A stretch of 64,000 nucleotides of DNA from Aquabacterium commune. Lineage in GTDB: Bacteria > Pseudomonadota > Gammaproteobacteria > Burkholderiales > Burkholderiaceae_C. Shown here piece after piece: positions 53,828 to 62,757 of the stretch (its first letter is position 1; each line of letters opens with the position of its first letter). The notes under the pieces are model-generated. The model saw nothing but the letters and a program-made list of their open reading frames with translations. It was not told where the DNA came from and searched no databases. The stretch spans positions 175,371-239,370 of the forward strand of contig NZ_SNXW01000008.1 in NCBI RefSeq assembly GCF_004362855.1, in the 5' to 3' direction. The position numbers and the translations under genes are program-made.

Positions 53828-54730
53828 ATGTCTGCCCCCATGGACCTCCACGCCCTGACCTTGCTCGTTGACATCCTGGACGCCGGCTCCCTGAGCGAAG
53901 CCGCGCGCCGCCTCAAAACCAGCCGCGCCAACGTCAGCTACCACCTCAGCCAATTCGAGCGCAACCTGGGCCAGCAGTTGGTGCGCCGCAGCACCCGCCG
54001 CATCGCGCCCACCGAGGTCGGCTTGCAGCTCTACGAGCACGGCCGCAAGATCCGCGACGAACTCGCTGCCGCGCGCGACACCGTCTCCACCCTGGGCCAG
54101 ACCCTGCAGGGCCGCGTGCGCCTGAGCGTGCCCAGTGGCTACGGCCAGCTGGTGATGGCGCCCTGGCTGATCGAGTTCAAGCGCAGCCACCCTGGCATCG
54201 TGCTGGACGTCGCCTTCGAGAACCGCGTGGTGGACCTGATGCGCGACGAGGTGGACATCGCTGTGCGCGTGATGTCCGAGCCGCCCGACCAACTCGTCGC
54301 CCGCGACATGGGCCCGGTGCGCTACGTGGCCTGCGCCTCGCGCGCCTACGCCGAGGCCCACGGCATGCCGGCCCAGCTCGGCGACCTGTGCACGGCACCG
54401 CTCATCACCTCCGCCGTGGTGGGGCGCCAGCTGCGCCTGGCCGCCTACCTGCACGGCGAGCGCCACGAGGTGCCGCTGTCGCCCACGCTGACATCCGAGA
54501 ACTTCCACTTCCTGCGCCAGGCCATCGAGGCGGGCGTCGGCGTCGGCCTGGTGCCCGACTACGTGGTGCAAGACCTCATCGACCGTGGTGAGGTGCTGAC
54601 CGCGCTGGACGACTGGAAGCTCAGCATCTTCGGCACCCGCATGGTCATGCTCTACATGCCCAACCGCCACCCCACCCGAGCGGCCGCCACCTTCGTGGAC
54701 TTCGTCCTGGCGCGCGCCCGCCAAACCTGA
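53828..54730 (+). CDS. LysR-family transcriptional regulator
   Basis: A 300-residue LysR regulator. The N-terminal winged helix-turn-helix is intact (LTLLVDILDAGSLSEAARRLKTSRANVSYHLSQFERNLGQQL), and the C-terminal co-inducer domain runs from about 90 (VRLSVPSGYGQLVMAPWL, VDIAVRVMSEPPDQLVARDMG). The ATG at 53828 (MSAPMDLHAL) is chosen. Divergent from the acyl-CoA operon across a palindromic site, it very likely controls that operon in answer to a CoA ester or diacid. Confidence 0.9.
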   Translation: MSAPMDLHALTLLVDILDAGSLSEAARRLKTSRANVSYHLSQFERNLGQQLVRRSTRRIAPTEVGLQLYEHGRKIRDELAAARDTVSTLGQTLQGRVRLSVPSGYGQLVMAPWLIEFKRSHPGIVLDVAFENRVVDLMRDEVDIAVRVMSEPPDQLVARDMGPVRYVACASRAYAEAHGMPAQLGDLCTAPLITSAVVGRQLRLAAYLHGERHEVPLSPTLTSENFHFLRQAIEAGVGVGLVPDYVVQDLIDRGEVLTALDDWKLSIFGTRMVMLYMPNRHPTRAAATFVDFVLARARQT

Positions 54731-54831
54731 GCGGCGTTGCACTTCGTTGCACATACGCCCCAAAAGGGGGAGATGCCGCCGCATGGGCTGCTCCTAAACT
54801 CGGCCCACACCAAAACACAGTTCAGGGACCG

Positions 54832-57800
54832 ATGGAATTGCCAAGCCAGATCGACGAGATCGGCGGGATTGGCGCGCTGGCGGAGCGCTTGCTGTCCATG
54901 TGGACGCAAGACAGCCGGCTGCACACCCTTGCCACCCCGCCGGGTGCCGACGCCGCGGGCGCCTCGGACCTCCTGCTGGAGCGCTTCGAGCTGCACGAGG
55001 CGGTGTCCGAGCCTTTCCGCCTGACGCTGCAGGTCTTGATGCTCGACGCCCACGTGCCGCTCAAGCAGCTGTGCGGCCAGGCCCTCACCCTGCGCACCCA
55101 GTTGGCCGATGGCGGTCACGTCCTGCGCAGCGGCATCGTCACCGAAGCCCGCGCCCTGCACGCCGACGGCGGCTTCGCCCGCAAGGCGCTCACGCTGCAG
55201 CCCTGGATCGCGCTGCTGGCCCACACCCTGAACAGCCGCATCTGGCAGGACCGCAGCCTCATCGACATCGTGGACGACGTGCTCTCGCAGCACCCCGATC
55301 TGGCCGTCTGGCGCTGGGACGAAGGCGTGGCCGAACACGTGGCCCAAGGCCTGTTCGCCCGCAACGGTGGCCAGCGTGCCTACTGCGTGCAGCACCGCGA
55401 AAGCGACCTCGATTTCCTCCAGCGCCTGCTGGCTGAGGAGGGCGTGGCCTGGCGGGTCGAGGAAAGCGACGACGCCCCGGCCGGCCATGGCCTCGTCTTC
55501 TTCGTGCACAGCCAGGCCCAGCCCCAGGACCCGACCAGCGCGGGCGGATGGGGTGCGGGCATGGGCTTGGTTGGCGCAGGGATCCGCTTCCACGCCAGCC
55601 CGGGCCAGGACAGCCAGGCCTCGCAAGACAGCATCCATGCCCTGGGCCACGAACGCCGCCTGGGCCCCACCGCCCACACCGTGCTGGGCTGGGACCACAA
55701 GGCCCATGCGGCCATCGCGGCCGAGGTGCCGTCCCGGCCGGACTGGGGCCCTGAGGGCGACCAGGGCGTGGCCCAACTCACCCCCTGGCTGGCCCAGTAC
55801 GACCCGACCAGCGGCTACCTGTTCGGCACGCCCGACGAAGCCCGCTTCGCCGCGACCTTGCTGCAACAAGCCGAAGAAGCGCGCACCCTGCGCTGGATGG
55901 GCCGCGGCAATGTGCGCACCCTGCGCGCCGGCACCTGGGTGGCCGTGGCGACCGACGGGGGGCTGTTCGGTGGCGTGTCAGGCGCGCATGGCGACATCCC
56001 CGAGCTCTTCGTCACCCGCGTGCACGCGATCGGCGTCAACACCCTGCCCAAGGCCGCGCGTGGCGACCATGCCGACCCCAAGGATCACAGCGATCACATC
56101 GCCTTTGCGGATGCCGCCGACGACACCGATGCCGGCGCCCACAGCAGCGAACTCCAGCCCCTGGCCGCGCGCACCGGCCACGCCTGTGCCTTCGAAGCCG
56201 CGACGCGCGCCCAGCCCTGGCGCCCAGCCCTGCAAGACGGCACCGGCCGACGCCTGCGCCCCCGACCCACGGCTGCGGGCCCGCAGACCGCCATCGTCGT
56301 CGGCCCCCAGGGGCAGCTCAGCCCCAGCGGCGCCGATGACATCCACACCGACGCCATGGGTCGCGTGCGCGTGCGCTTCCATTGGCAGGGTGGCTGGCAG
56401 AGCGACGCCCCAAGGGGCGCCGAGGCCCTCGACAGCTGCTGGTTGCGCGTGCAGCAACGCTTGGCTGGCGCGGCCATGGGCCACCAGTTCATCCCCCGCA
56501 TCGGGCAGGAGGTGCTGGTCGGCTTCCTGGGCAACGACATCGACCGGCCGGTGGTCATCGCCAGCCTCTACAACGGCCAGGGAGAATCGGGCATTGCGCC
56601 CACGCCGGCTGGGCTCACGCACGATGGTGCCGACGCTGGCGGTGCGCCACGCGCTGCAGGTGCGGCAGGGGTCTCGGCGGCCCTGGCCCAGTCCAGCGAC
56701 CACACGCCCGCCAGCCAGATGAACCTCATCGGCGAAGGCGCGGGCGGCCACAGCCCCGCCTGGCACGGTGCCGCGCCTGGTGCAGCCACCGAGGGCAACC
56801 CTGGCCAAGCCAACGCCGCAGCGCTGAGTGGCGTCAAGAGCCAGGAATTTGGCGGCAGCGGCCACAACCAGCTGGTGCTCGACGACACCCCACAGCAGCT
56901 GCGCGCCCGCCTGCACACCACCCAGGCCCAGACCTGGCTGGAGATGGGGCACCTGCTGCACCAGGCCGACAACCACCGTGGCAGCCTGCGCGGCCAGGGC
57001 CTGGAGTTGCGCACCGACGCCTGGGGTGGTCTGCGCGCGGCCCGCGGCCTGCTGCTGAGCACCTACAGCCTGCGTCCAGCGGGAGGCTCCGGCCTGGGCA
57101 TCTCACCCGAGCCCGCGGGCGACAACGCCGCCGGCATCGCTTTGGCGCGGCAGATGCAGCAACTCACCCAGGCCTTCCACCAGGCCGCCAGCACCCACCA
57201 GACCGTGGGCCTGGCCAGCGGCGTGCAAGCCAGCCGCGACCTGGCGCTCAGCCTGCGCGGCAGCGTCGGCACCCGCAGCCTGAACGATGCCGTGCAAGAC
57301 GCCCAGGCGCGCAACACAGCCAGCACCTCGCCGGCCTCATCGGCGTCATCGGCCTCATCGGGCAGCGCCACCGTGCCGCACCTCGCCGACCCCCACATCG
57401 CCCTGGTCGGCCAGGCTGGCGTGGGGCTCACCGCCGGCCAGGACGTGCACCTCAGCAGCCAGGGCACCACCATCCTGGCCAGCGGCCAGGACAGCCACTG
57501 GGCTGTGGGCGGCCAGGCGCGCGTCCACACGGGCCAGGCCATCGGCGTGCTCGCAGGTGCCGTGCAGCCAGGCGGCGCCGACGCCTCGGGCCAAGCGGCA
57601 GCAGGCAAAGGCCTGACCCTGATCGCCGCGCAAGGCGCCATCGACCTGCAAGCGCAGAACGGCCCAGCGCAGGTGGCGGCCCAGCAGACGCTGGAGATCA
57701 AAACCGCCCAGGGCGTGGTGAACATCGCCGCGGCCAAGCGCGTGGTGCTGGCCGTGAGTGGCGGCGCCGGCATCACATTGGAAGGTGGGCAGCTCACGGT

Positions 57801-57939
57801 GCAGTGCCCGGGCAAGATCACGGTGAGGGCGGGGCAGAAGTCGATGGTGGGGCCAGGCACCATCACATGGCAGATGCCCAACATGCCGCGCAGCACCTAC
57901 CAATTCGAGCCTGAAGCTCCATTTCCATTCTCTGTGTGA
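54832..57939 (+). CDS. vgrG: type VI secretion tip protein VgrG
   Basis: A 1035-residue VgrG. Residues about 45-400 form the gp44-like part (LLLERFELHEAVSEPFRLTLQVL, YCVQHRESDLDFLQRLLAEEGVAW). Residues about 500-590 form the gp5-like OB fold (HTDAMGRVRVRFHWQGG, FIPRIGQEVLVGFLGNDIDRPVVIASLYNG). Then come a T6SS-Vgr segment and a DUF2345 beta helix (about 665-1020), interrupted by a Ser/Ala-rich linker near 835. No toxin domain is fused at the C-terminus. It forms the spike tip of the T6SS and probably carries the effector encoded 18 bases downstream. No Hcp, sheath or baseplate genes are in the window. Confidence 0.92.
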   Translation: MELPSQIDEIGGIGALAERLLSMWTQDSRLHTLATPPGADAAGASDLLLERFELHEAVSEPFRLTLQVLMLDAHVPLKQLCGQALTLRTQLADGGHVLRSGIVTEARALHADGGFARKALTLQPWIALLAHTLNSRIWQDRSLIDIVDDVLSQHPDLAVWRWDEGVAEHVAQGLFARNGGQRAYCVQHRESDLDFLQRLLAEEGVAWRVEESDDAPAGHGLVFFVHSQAQPQDPTSAGGWGAGMGLVGAGIRFHASPGQDSQASQDSIHALGHERRLGPTAHTVLGWDHKAHAAIAAEVPSRPDWGPEGDQGVAQLTPWLAQYDPTSGYLFGTPDEARFAATLLQQAEEARTLRWMGRGNVRTLRAGTWVAVATDGGLFGGVSGAHGDIPELFVTRVHAIGVNTLPKAARGDHADPKDHSDHIAFADAADDTDAGAHSSELQPLAARTGHACAFEAATRAQPWRPALQDGTGRRLRPRPTAAGPQTAIVVGPQGQLSPSGADDIHTDAMGRVRVRFHWQGGWQSDAPRGAEALDSCWLRVQQRLAGAAMGHQFIPRIGQEVLVGFLGNDIDRPVVIASLYNGQGESGIAPTPAGLTHDGADAGGAPRAAGAAGVSAALAQSSDHTPASQMNLIGEGAGGHSPAWHGAAPGAATEGNPGQANAAALSGVKSQEFGGSGHNQLVLDDTPQQLRARLHTTQAQTWLEMGHLLHQADNHRGSLRGQGLELRTDAWGGLRAARGLLLSTYSLRPAGGSGLGISPEPAGDNAAGIALARQMQQLTQAFHQAASTHQTVGLASGVQASRDLALSLRGSVGTRSLNDAVQDAQARNTASTSPASSASSASSGSATVPHLADPHIALVGQAGVGLTAGQDVHLSSQGTTILASGQDSHWAVGGQARVHTGQAIGVLAGAVQPGGADASGQAAAGKGLTLIAAQGAIDLQAQNGPAQVAAQQTLEIKTAQGVVNIAAAKRVVLAVSGGAGITLEGGQLTVQCPGKITVRAGQKSMVGPGTITWQMPNMPRSTYQFEPEAPFPFSV

Positions 57940-57957
57940 GTTCAAGGCCCCTGCACC

Positions 57958-60234
57958 ATGCTCATCAGTTACCCTGTTCTACCTGCCCGGCCAGAAACCG
58001 AAGCTGAAGATGCCTACCTTGAACGCATCCTCAACACCCATGTTCTGAGCAGTGAAGGCCGCTTCCCCGTCAGCACCATTCCCACCACCAAGGGGCCGAT
58101 CCATCGCTGGCACGGCGGCATCCACATCCAAGGTCTGGGCGAGCCCATCAGGGCCATGGCCGATGGCACGGTCGTGGCCTTTCGCTTTGCCAAACAGGCA
58201 GAGATTTACGAGGGCCTGGGCCAGTACGACACCAGCTTCGTGCTGATCCGCCATGAAACGCAGACAGGCGAGAGCACTTCCGTGGCGTATTACTCGCTGT
58301 ACATGCATTTGGCCAACCGTGACGACTTGCTGCCTGATCGCTACCAGCAACTGCCGCCCTGGCTGCGCAGCCCGGCATGCACGCCAGGCCCTGCCGTGCA
58401 AAAGCCATCCAACCTCAAAGTCTGGCGCAAAGACGTGCTGGGCTTCGCGGGCAAGCTGTACGACAAAGAGGCCTGCCACATCGAGATCTTCACCACGCAA
58501 GCAGGCCTGAGCGCGTTTTGGCGCGACAGCACATCTGTCAAGCAAGGCGCAGGCAGTGCGGACTTCTATGGCGATGCACACTTTGTGATTCCGGCCAATC
58601 GAGACTTTGCCGTGCGCCACCCCAGGGCAGCCGAAGTTGGCGCTCACCGCATCGACTTTCCCGGCAAGAATGACTTTGCATTGCCCCTGGGGACAGCCGG
58701 GCGGAACACACAAGCCCTGCACGTCTGCGTCAAGCTAGACAAGGGCCAACGCATCGCCACCAGCCACGTGCTCAAGCCAGATGGCAGCTATGAGCAACTG
58801 GGCGCTCCCGTTGTTCAAGAGAACTACGAATACGAGCTGTTCCAGCTGGCCACGGCCCTGTACCCGGATTGCCCCAGCGCCGGGCTGGAATGGCTGCGCT
58901 TTGGTCGTGTTCTGGGCAGCGACACCACCACCCGCAATGAGAACTGGCAACTGGTGCGCTACAGCGAAACGGCTGTGGGCTACATTGACTTGGCGCCGGA
59001 GGCCATAGTCAAGCTCAGCGATGCCGACTTTGTGCATTGGCAAGGCTGGGAAAAGCGCGAGGAAGGCCAAACAGCCAAAGCGGCAGACGGCATCTGCGAT
59101 GACGAGCGCACGATCAAGCTGTGCCAAGGCGCGGACTACGCATCGCGCACCAAGGCCCGGCACCTGGTGTGCAAAGCGCCCAGCGAATGGGATGCAAGTG
59201 ATTTGCAAGCCCGCTATGGCCGCTTGCGCGAACCCGGCGCGATCTTCGCATCAGATGCGGCGTGGCAGAAGTTCGAGGATCACGCCAAGAAAATGGCGTT
59301 CTGGACCGAAGCCGGCCTGGGTGAGCGCAGCGTGTGGCATTTCCACCCCATGCAGTTTGTGCGGCACTTCAGGAAGTGCGGGTGGTTGAGCCAGAGCGAG
59401 TTGCTGCAGCTTGTGCCCAGCCATGCGATTCGCACGGGCAAGCATGTGATGTGGGAGCCCGTCAACTTGCCCCCGATCAAAAAGGAAACAGATCTGGTGG
59501 TTGCGCACCGCATTCCACTCAACAAGGCCCTTCGCAAATACAACATCACGTCCCCGATGAGGCAGGTGGCATTCTTCGGCAATGCAGTGCAGGAAACCTC
59601 TTGGCTGAGCACGCTTGCGGAGCTTGGCGGCCAAGGCCTCTGGTACTCGCCTTGGTATGGTCGGGGCTTTCTTCAACTGACCAACCCCGAGAACTATTGC
59701 GACTATTGGGCTTGGCGAGGTCTGAAGGTTGATGCGAAATCACGAGCTTCGGTGATCGATGCCTACAAGAAAATCGCAGCACAGCCAGCCGGCCAGAGGA
59801 GCAACGCGGCGCTGGTGGATTCGAACTTCGGCATGGATGAGAACATTGCGAGATATAGAGACGATTTGGCTGCTGTCAAGCGTCCTGGTAGCGATGATTA
59901 CAAGATTGCTCCCGCAGACAGCGCAGCCTTCTATTGGTACAAGATGCGAATGTCTTTGTACGCAGACCAAACACATGCGCTGGAACGTCAAGTGATCTCG
60001 ACTGACCAAGGCGCCAAGGTGCTGTATCGAAGTGTCGCATTCTGGCGTGCCTCTGCGGCTGTCAATTTGCCTGGGGCTATCAACAGAACGTACTCCAAGG
60101 CTCTCAATGGTTTCGATGCACGTTGTTGTGCATTTGGCGTTGCTCTGGCTGTTTTGACCGAGGTGCCCTTGCCAGACGCACAGAAGCAAATGAAGCTTCA
60201 GTTTCCTGAAGGGTACGAAAGACGTAATCCATGA
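57958..60234 (+). CDS. T6SS peptidoglycan-targeting effector (M23-like plus GH19-like)
   Basis: A 758-residue protein with no signal peptide. The N-terminal domain (about 45-185) resembles M23 peptidases: WHGGIHIQG (His52, with His56 where Asp is usual), YSLYMHL (His117) and ACHIEIF (His174, first His of HxH replaced by Ala). A middle part has an SH3-like pattern (ETAVGYIDL). The C-terminal part (about 530-690) is GH19/lysozyme-like: QVAFFGNAVQETSWL with candidate catalytic Glu546, then YGRGFLQLTNPENY. It lies directly after vgrG and overlaps the next gene by ATGA, the layout of a toxin with its immunity gene. The M23 part may be inactive; the glycosidase part looks intact. Its distal portion is AT-richer than the neighbouring genes. 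Confidence 0.75.
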   Translation: MLISYPVLPARPETEAEDAYLERILNTHVLSSEGRFPVSTIPTTKGPIHRWHGGIHIQGLGEPIRAMADGTVVAFRFAKQAEIYEGLGQYDTSFVLIRHETQTGESTSVAYYSLYMHLANRDDLLPDRYQQLPPWLRSPACTPGPAVQKPSNLKVWRKDVLGFAGKLYDKEACHIEIFTTQAGLSAFWRDSTSVKQGAGSADFYGDAHFVIPANRDFAVRHPRAAEVGAHRIDFPGKNDFALPLGTAGRNTQALHVCVKLDKGQRIATSHVLKPDGSYEQLGAPVVQENYEYELFQLATALYPDCPSAGLEWLRFGRVLGSDTTTRNENWQLVRYSETAVGYIDLAPEAIVKLSDADFVHWQGWEKREEGQTAKAADGICDDERTIKLCQGADYASRTKARHLVCKAPSEWDASDLQARYGRLREPGAIFASDAAWQKFEDHAKKMAFWTEAGLGERSVWHFHPMQFVRHFRKCGWLSQSELLQLVPSHAIRTGKHVMWEPVNLPPIKKETDLVVAHRIPLNKALRKYNITSPMRQVAFFGNAVQETSWLSTLAELGGQGLWYSPWYGRGFLQLTNPENYCDYWAWRGLKVDAKSRASVIDAYKKIAAQPAGQRSNAALVDSNFGMDENIARYRDDLAAVKRPGSDDYKIAPADSAAFYWYKMRMSLYADQTHALERQVISTDQGAKVLYRSVAFWRASAAVNLPGAINRTYSKALNGFDARCCAFGVALAVLTEVPLPDAQKQMKLQFPEGYERRNP

Positions 60235-60980
60235 GGGTCAAAAATCATTACGTGCCTACAGTTATCGCGCTCACGGTTACGTCCGTATTCGCTGGCATGC
60301 CTGCGCAAAATCTAAGGCAGAGCCTGCCGACAATCGAGCAGAAGATCGTGACGAGCCTTGGGGATGGCTGCCGTATCAGCATGCTCATTCCTGATGTTGC
60401 AAAGCGGCAGTGGCTGGTGGCCGGCAGTAGCACTCCATCAAAATTGAATGAGGGCAGTGTCTACATTCGCTACGGGGATATCCCAAAGTCTTACAAAGGG
60501 AAGCAGTGCGCTGATTGCGCATTCACCATAGGGATTGGTTGCTACAACGCCACAGACCCCGCCCCGTCCAAGCCAAACTTGGCTGATGGCTTTTCGGTCA
60601 ACTTTGACGTCAAGGCCAACCGCTGGGTCAGTGACAGAAGCCGATTCGAAGCTCATCTCAGAGCGCAAGGCATGGACGAGGAGTGGGTGAAGAAATACGC
60701 TGACGCCGATCATTTCTATGAACTGACGACCAGGACGGCCAAGGGCTTTGCGATGACCCGCGATCATGTCATTGGCGATGAGTCGCGACGTGAACGCCAT
60801 CTTCACTACTGCTTGATCCGTGAGCCTAAAGCCGTTTGTGGGCAAGGCGTCATGGGAGCACTAGAAGATATCAAGAGGCGTCCCAAAACCGATCTGACAC
60901 CATACGCTTTGCAGATCCTGCGCACCATCGAATTTGTGGACGACGTCCCGTCAAGCGATGGTGCAGCTTCATCTCCATGA
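60231..60980 (+). CDS. putative periplasmic immunity protein
   Basis: A 249-residue protein not recognised by sequence. An N-terminal signal peptide (VPTVIALTVTSVFAGMPA) predicts the periplasm. It has six or more Cys (KQCADCAFTIGIGCYNA, HYCLIREPKAVCG), likely in disulfides. Its start overlaps the effector stop (ATGA at 60231-60234) and it is followed by the lipase gene after 40 bases. Position, export and AT-rich composition unlike its surroundings all fit an immunity protein against the upstream peptidoglycan enzyme. Function is inferred from context only. Confidence 0.6.
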   Translation: MRVKNHYVPTVIALTVTSVFAGMPAQNLRQSLPTIEQKIVTSLGDGCRISMLIPDVAKRQWLVAGSSTPSKLNEGSVYIRYGDIPKSYKGKQCADCAFTIGIGCYNATDPAPSKPNLADGFSVNFDVKANRWVSDRSRFEAHLRAQGMDEEWVKKYADADHFYELTTRTAKGFAMTRDHVIGDESRRERHLHYCLIREPKAVCGQGVMGALEDIKRRPKTDLTPYALQILRTIEFVDDVPSSDGAASSP

Positions 60981-61020
60981 ATGTCGCTCATCAAAGTGGT
61001 CGCATGGCCGACTTCGGTGT

Positions 61021-62757
61021 ATGCCTACGCCGGCCAAGCCAGATGCCCAGCTGAGCACCCAAGTCAAGCCTGACGGCACGCAAGTCGCTCAGGCCAGCAG
61101 CACGCCTCGCAACGACCAACGCGGCTGTGAGGTGCATGTGTTGCCCAGCCGCACCATCCCGGTGGTGTTCATCCCCGGCATCATGGGCAGCCACCTCAAG
61201 CTCACGCCACAGCGCCAGGCGGAGCTCAAGAAAACGACGGACGTGTCTTGGCGCCCGGAGGCCACCATGGAGACACTGGCAGTGATCTTCAAAACCCCGG
61301 CGCAGCGGCAGATGCTGCTGGACCCGCAGGCCACCGACGTCGATCGCTATGACTTGAGCAAGCCTGCGGCTGACAAAAGGCACAGCAACGTCGAGGATGT
61401 GGCCTATCTGCATGATGGGCCTGCAGCAGACTGTGCCGACCCCGATGCGCAACAGCAGCGTGATCGCCGTGCGCGCTTGCGAGGCTGGAGCGAGGTCTTC
61501 TTCGACAGCTATGGCGGGCTGCTGCAAACGCTGGAAAGCCAGCTCAACCAGATGTGCCGAGACGGGCAGGTGCGCTCTGAGTGGGCGTCCGGCAAGCACA
61601 AAGTGATCGGCGTGCCACCCACCGAATGGGGCGGCAATGGCGGCGAGGCGCTGCAGCCGAGTGAGTTGCAAACCGTCTCTGACGCCTGGTACCCCGTGCA
61701 CGCGGTCGGCTACAACTGGCTGCGCTCCAATGGCGAATCGGCCAAAGACGTGGCCAAGCGCATCCGCGAAATCATTGCCTATTACCAACAACGCCAATTC
61801 GATTGCGAGAAGGTCATCGTGGTGACGCACTCGATGGGCGGCTTGGTGGGCCGGGCCTTGATCCACCCCGACTTTGGCAATGCGCAAGACGTGGTGGCTG
61901 GCATCGTGCATGGCGCCATGCCGGCAGTGGGCGCAGCGGCGGCCTACAAACGCATCCGCATGGGGTTTGAAGGCTCGGGCGTCAAGGGCTACGTGTTCAA
62001 GAAGGTGGTGGGCGACACCGGCCCCAAGGTGACCGCGGTGCTGGCCAATGCACCGGGTGGCCTGCAACTGCTGCCCAGCGAACGCTACGGCCCGGGGTGG
62101 CTCAAAGCCAAGGTGGGCGATGAAGAGGTGTTGTCGCTGCCCAAGTCGGACCCCTACACGGAGATCTACACGGTGCAGGACAAGTGGTACCGGCTGATCA
62201 CGCCGGAGTGGGTGAATCCGGCGGGGATGGAAACATCATCCGAGCAAGACACCTGGAAGATGCTTTTCAAAGCACAACAGCTTCATCAAGTGATTGGTGC
62301 CCAGTATCACGACCATACCTACTTGAGTTTCGGGAGTGATGAGGGGCAGCTCGCTTGGGGCGACGTGGTCTGGCTTGTCGGCAAAGCCCCGTTCTTCCAC
62401 GGCGGTGCAGGTCAGCGCCTGGGTTTAGAAAAACTGCATGTGGGCACGCCTGCTGAGGGGTGGCAGATCGATCAAGACGATGGCGACGGTTTGGCGGTTC
62501 TGATGGATGGTCTGGCCGGGCACACTGAACAGAAGTTTGGCGTCAGGATTGCCGACCCTGCCCAGCCGGGCGATGGTACTGTGCCCGCAGAGCGTTCAGC
62601 CCAAGAGCCCGTGCGGCAAGGCAAGGCCAAGATCGCCTACCAGCAGACTGGCTACGAGCATCAAGGCAGCTTCGAGAGTCATGCTGTGCAGACATCGACG
62701 CTCCACGCCATTTGCACAATCGCTCTGCAAGCCTTTGCCTGGAAGACCCAAACATGA
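61021..62757 (+). CDS. T6SS lipase effector (Tle4-like alpha/beta hydrolase)
   Basis: A 578-residue alpha/beta hydrolase without a signal peptide. Near the start is the oxyanion-type segment VVFIPGIMGSHL (about 47-58), and the nucleophile is Ser271 in VVTHSMGGLVGRAL (a THSMG form of GxSxG). A late Asp/His pair is plausible (DPAQPGDGTVP and GYEHQGSFESHAVQ). The gene overlaps a Tli4-like immunity gene by ATGA, pointing to the Tle4 group of T6SS phospholipases that attack target-cell membranes. The ATG at 61021 (MPTPAKPDAQ) is chosen; an upstream in-frame ATG would overlap the preceding gene. Confidence 0.8.
   Translation: MPTPAKPDAQLSTQVKPDGTQVAQASSTPRNDQRGCEVHVLPSRTIPVVFIPGIMGSHLKLTPQRQAELKKTTDVSWRPEATMETLAVIFKTPAQRQMLLDPQATDVDRYDLSKPAADKRHSNVEDVAYLHDGPAADCADPDAQQQRDRRARLRGWSEVFFDSYGGLLQTLESQLNQMCRDGQVRSEWASGKHKVIGVPPTEWGGNGGEALQPSELQTVSDAWYPVHAVGYNWLRSNGESAKDVAKRIREIIAYYQQRQFDCEKVIVVTHSMGGLVGRALIHPDFGNAQDVVAGIVHGAMPAVGAAAAYKRIRMGFEGSGVKGYVFKKVVGDTGPKVTAVLANAPGGLQLLPSERYGPGWLKAKVGDEEVLSLPKSDPYTEIYTVQDKWYRLITPEWVNPAGMETSSEQDTWKMLFKAQQLHQVIGAQYHDHTYLSFGSDEGQLAWGDVVWLVGKAPFFHGGAGQRLGLEKLHVGTPAEGWQIDQDDGDGLAVLMDGLAGHTEQKFGVRIADPAQPGDGTVPAERSAQEPVRQGKAKIAYQQTGYEHQGSFESHAVQTSTLHAICTIALQAFAWKTQT

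Noticed and set aside
54758..54769. CCCC-AAAA-GGGG hairpin before vgrG as a terminator or operator
   Set aside because: A 4-bp stem without T tract is too weak to call.
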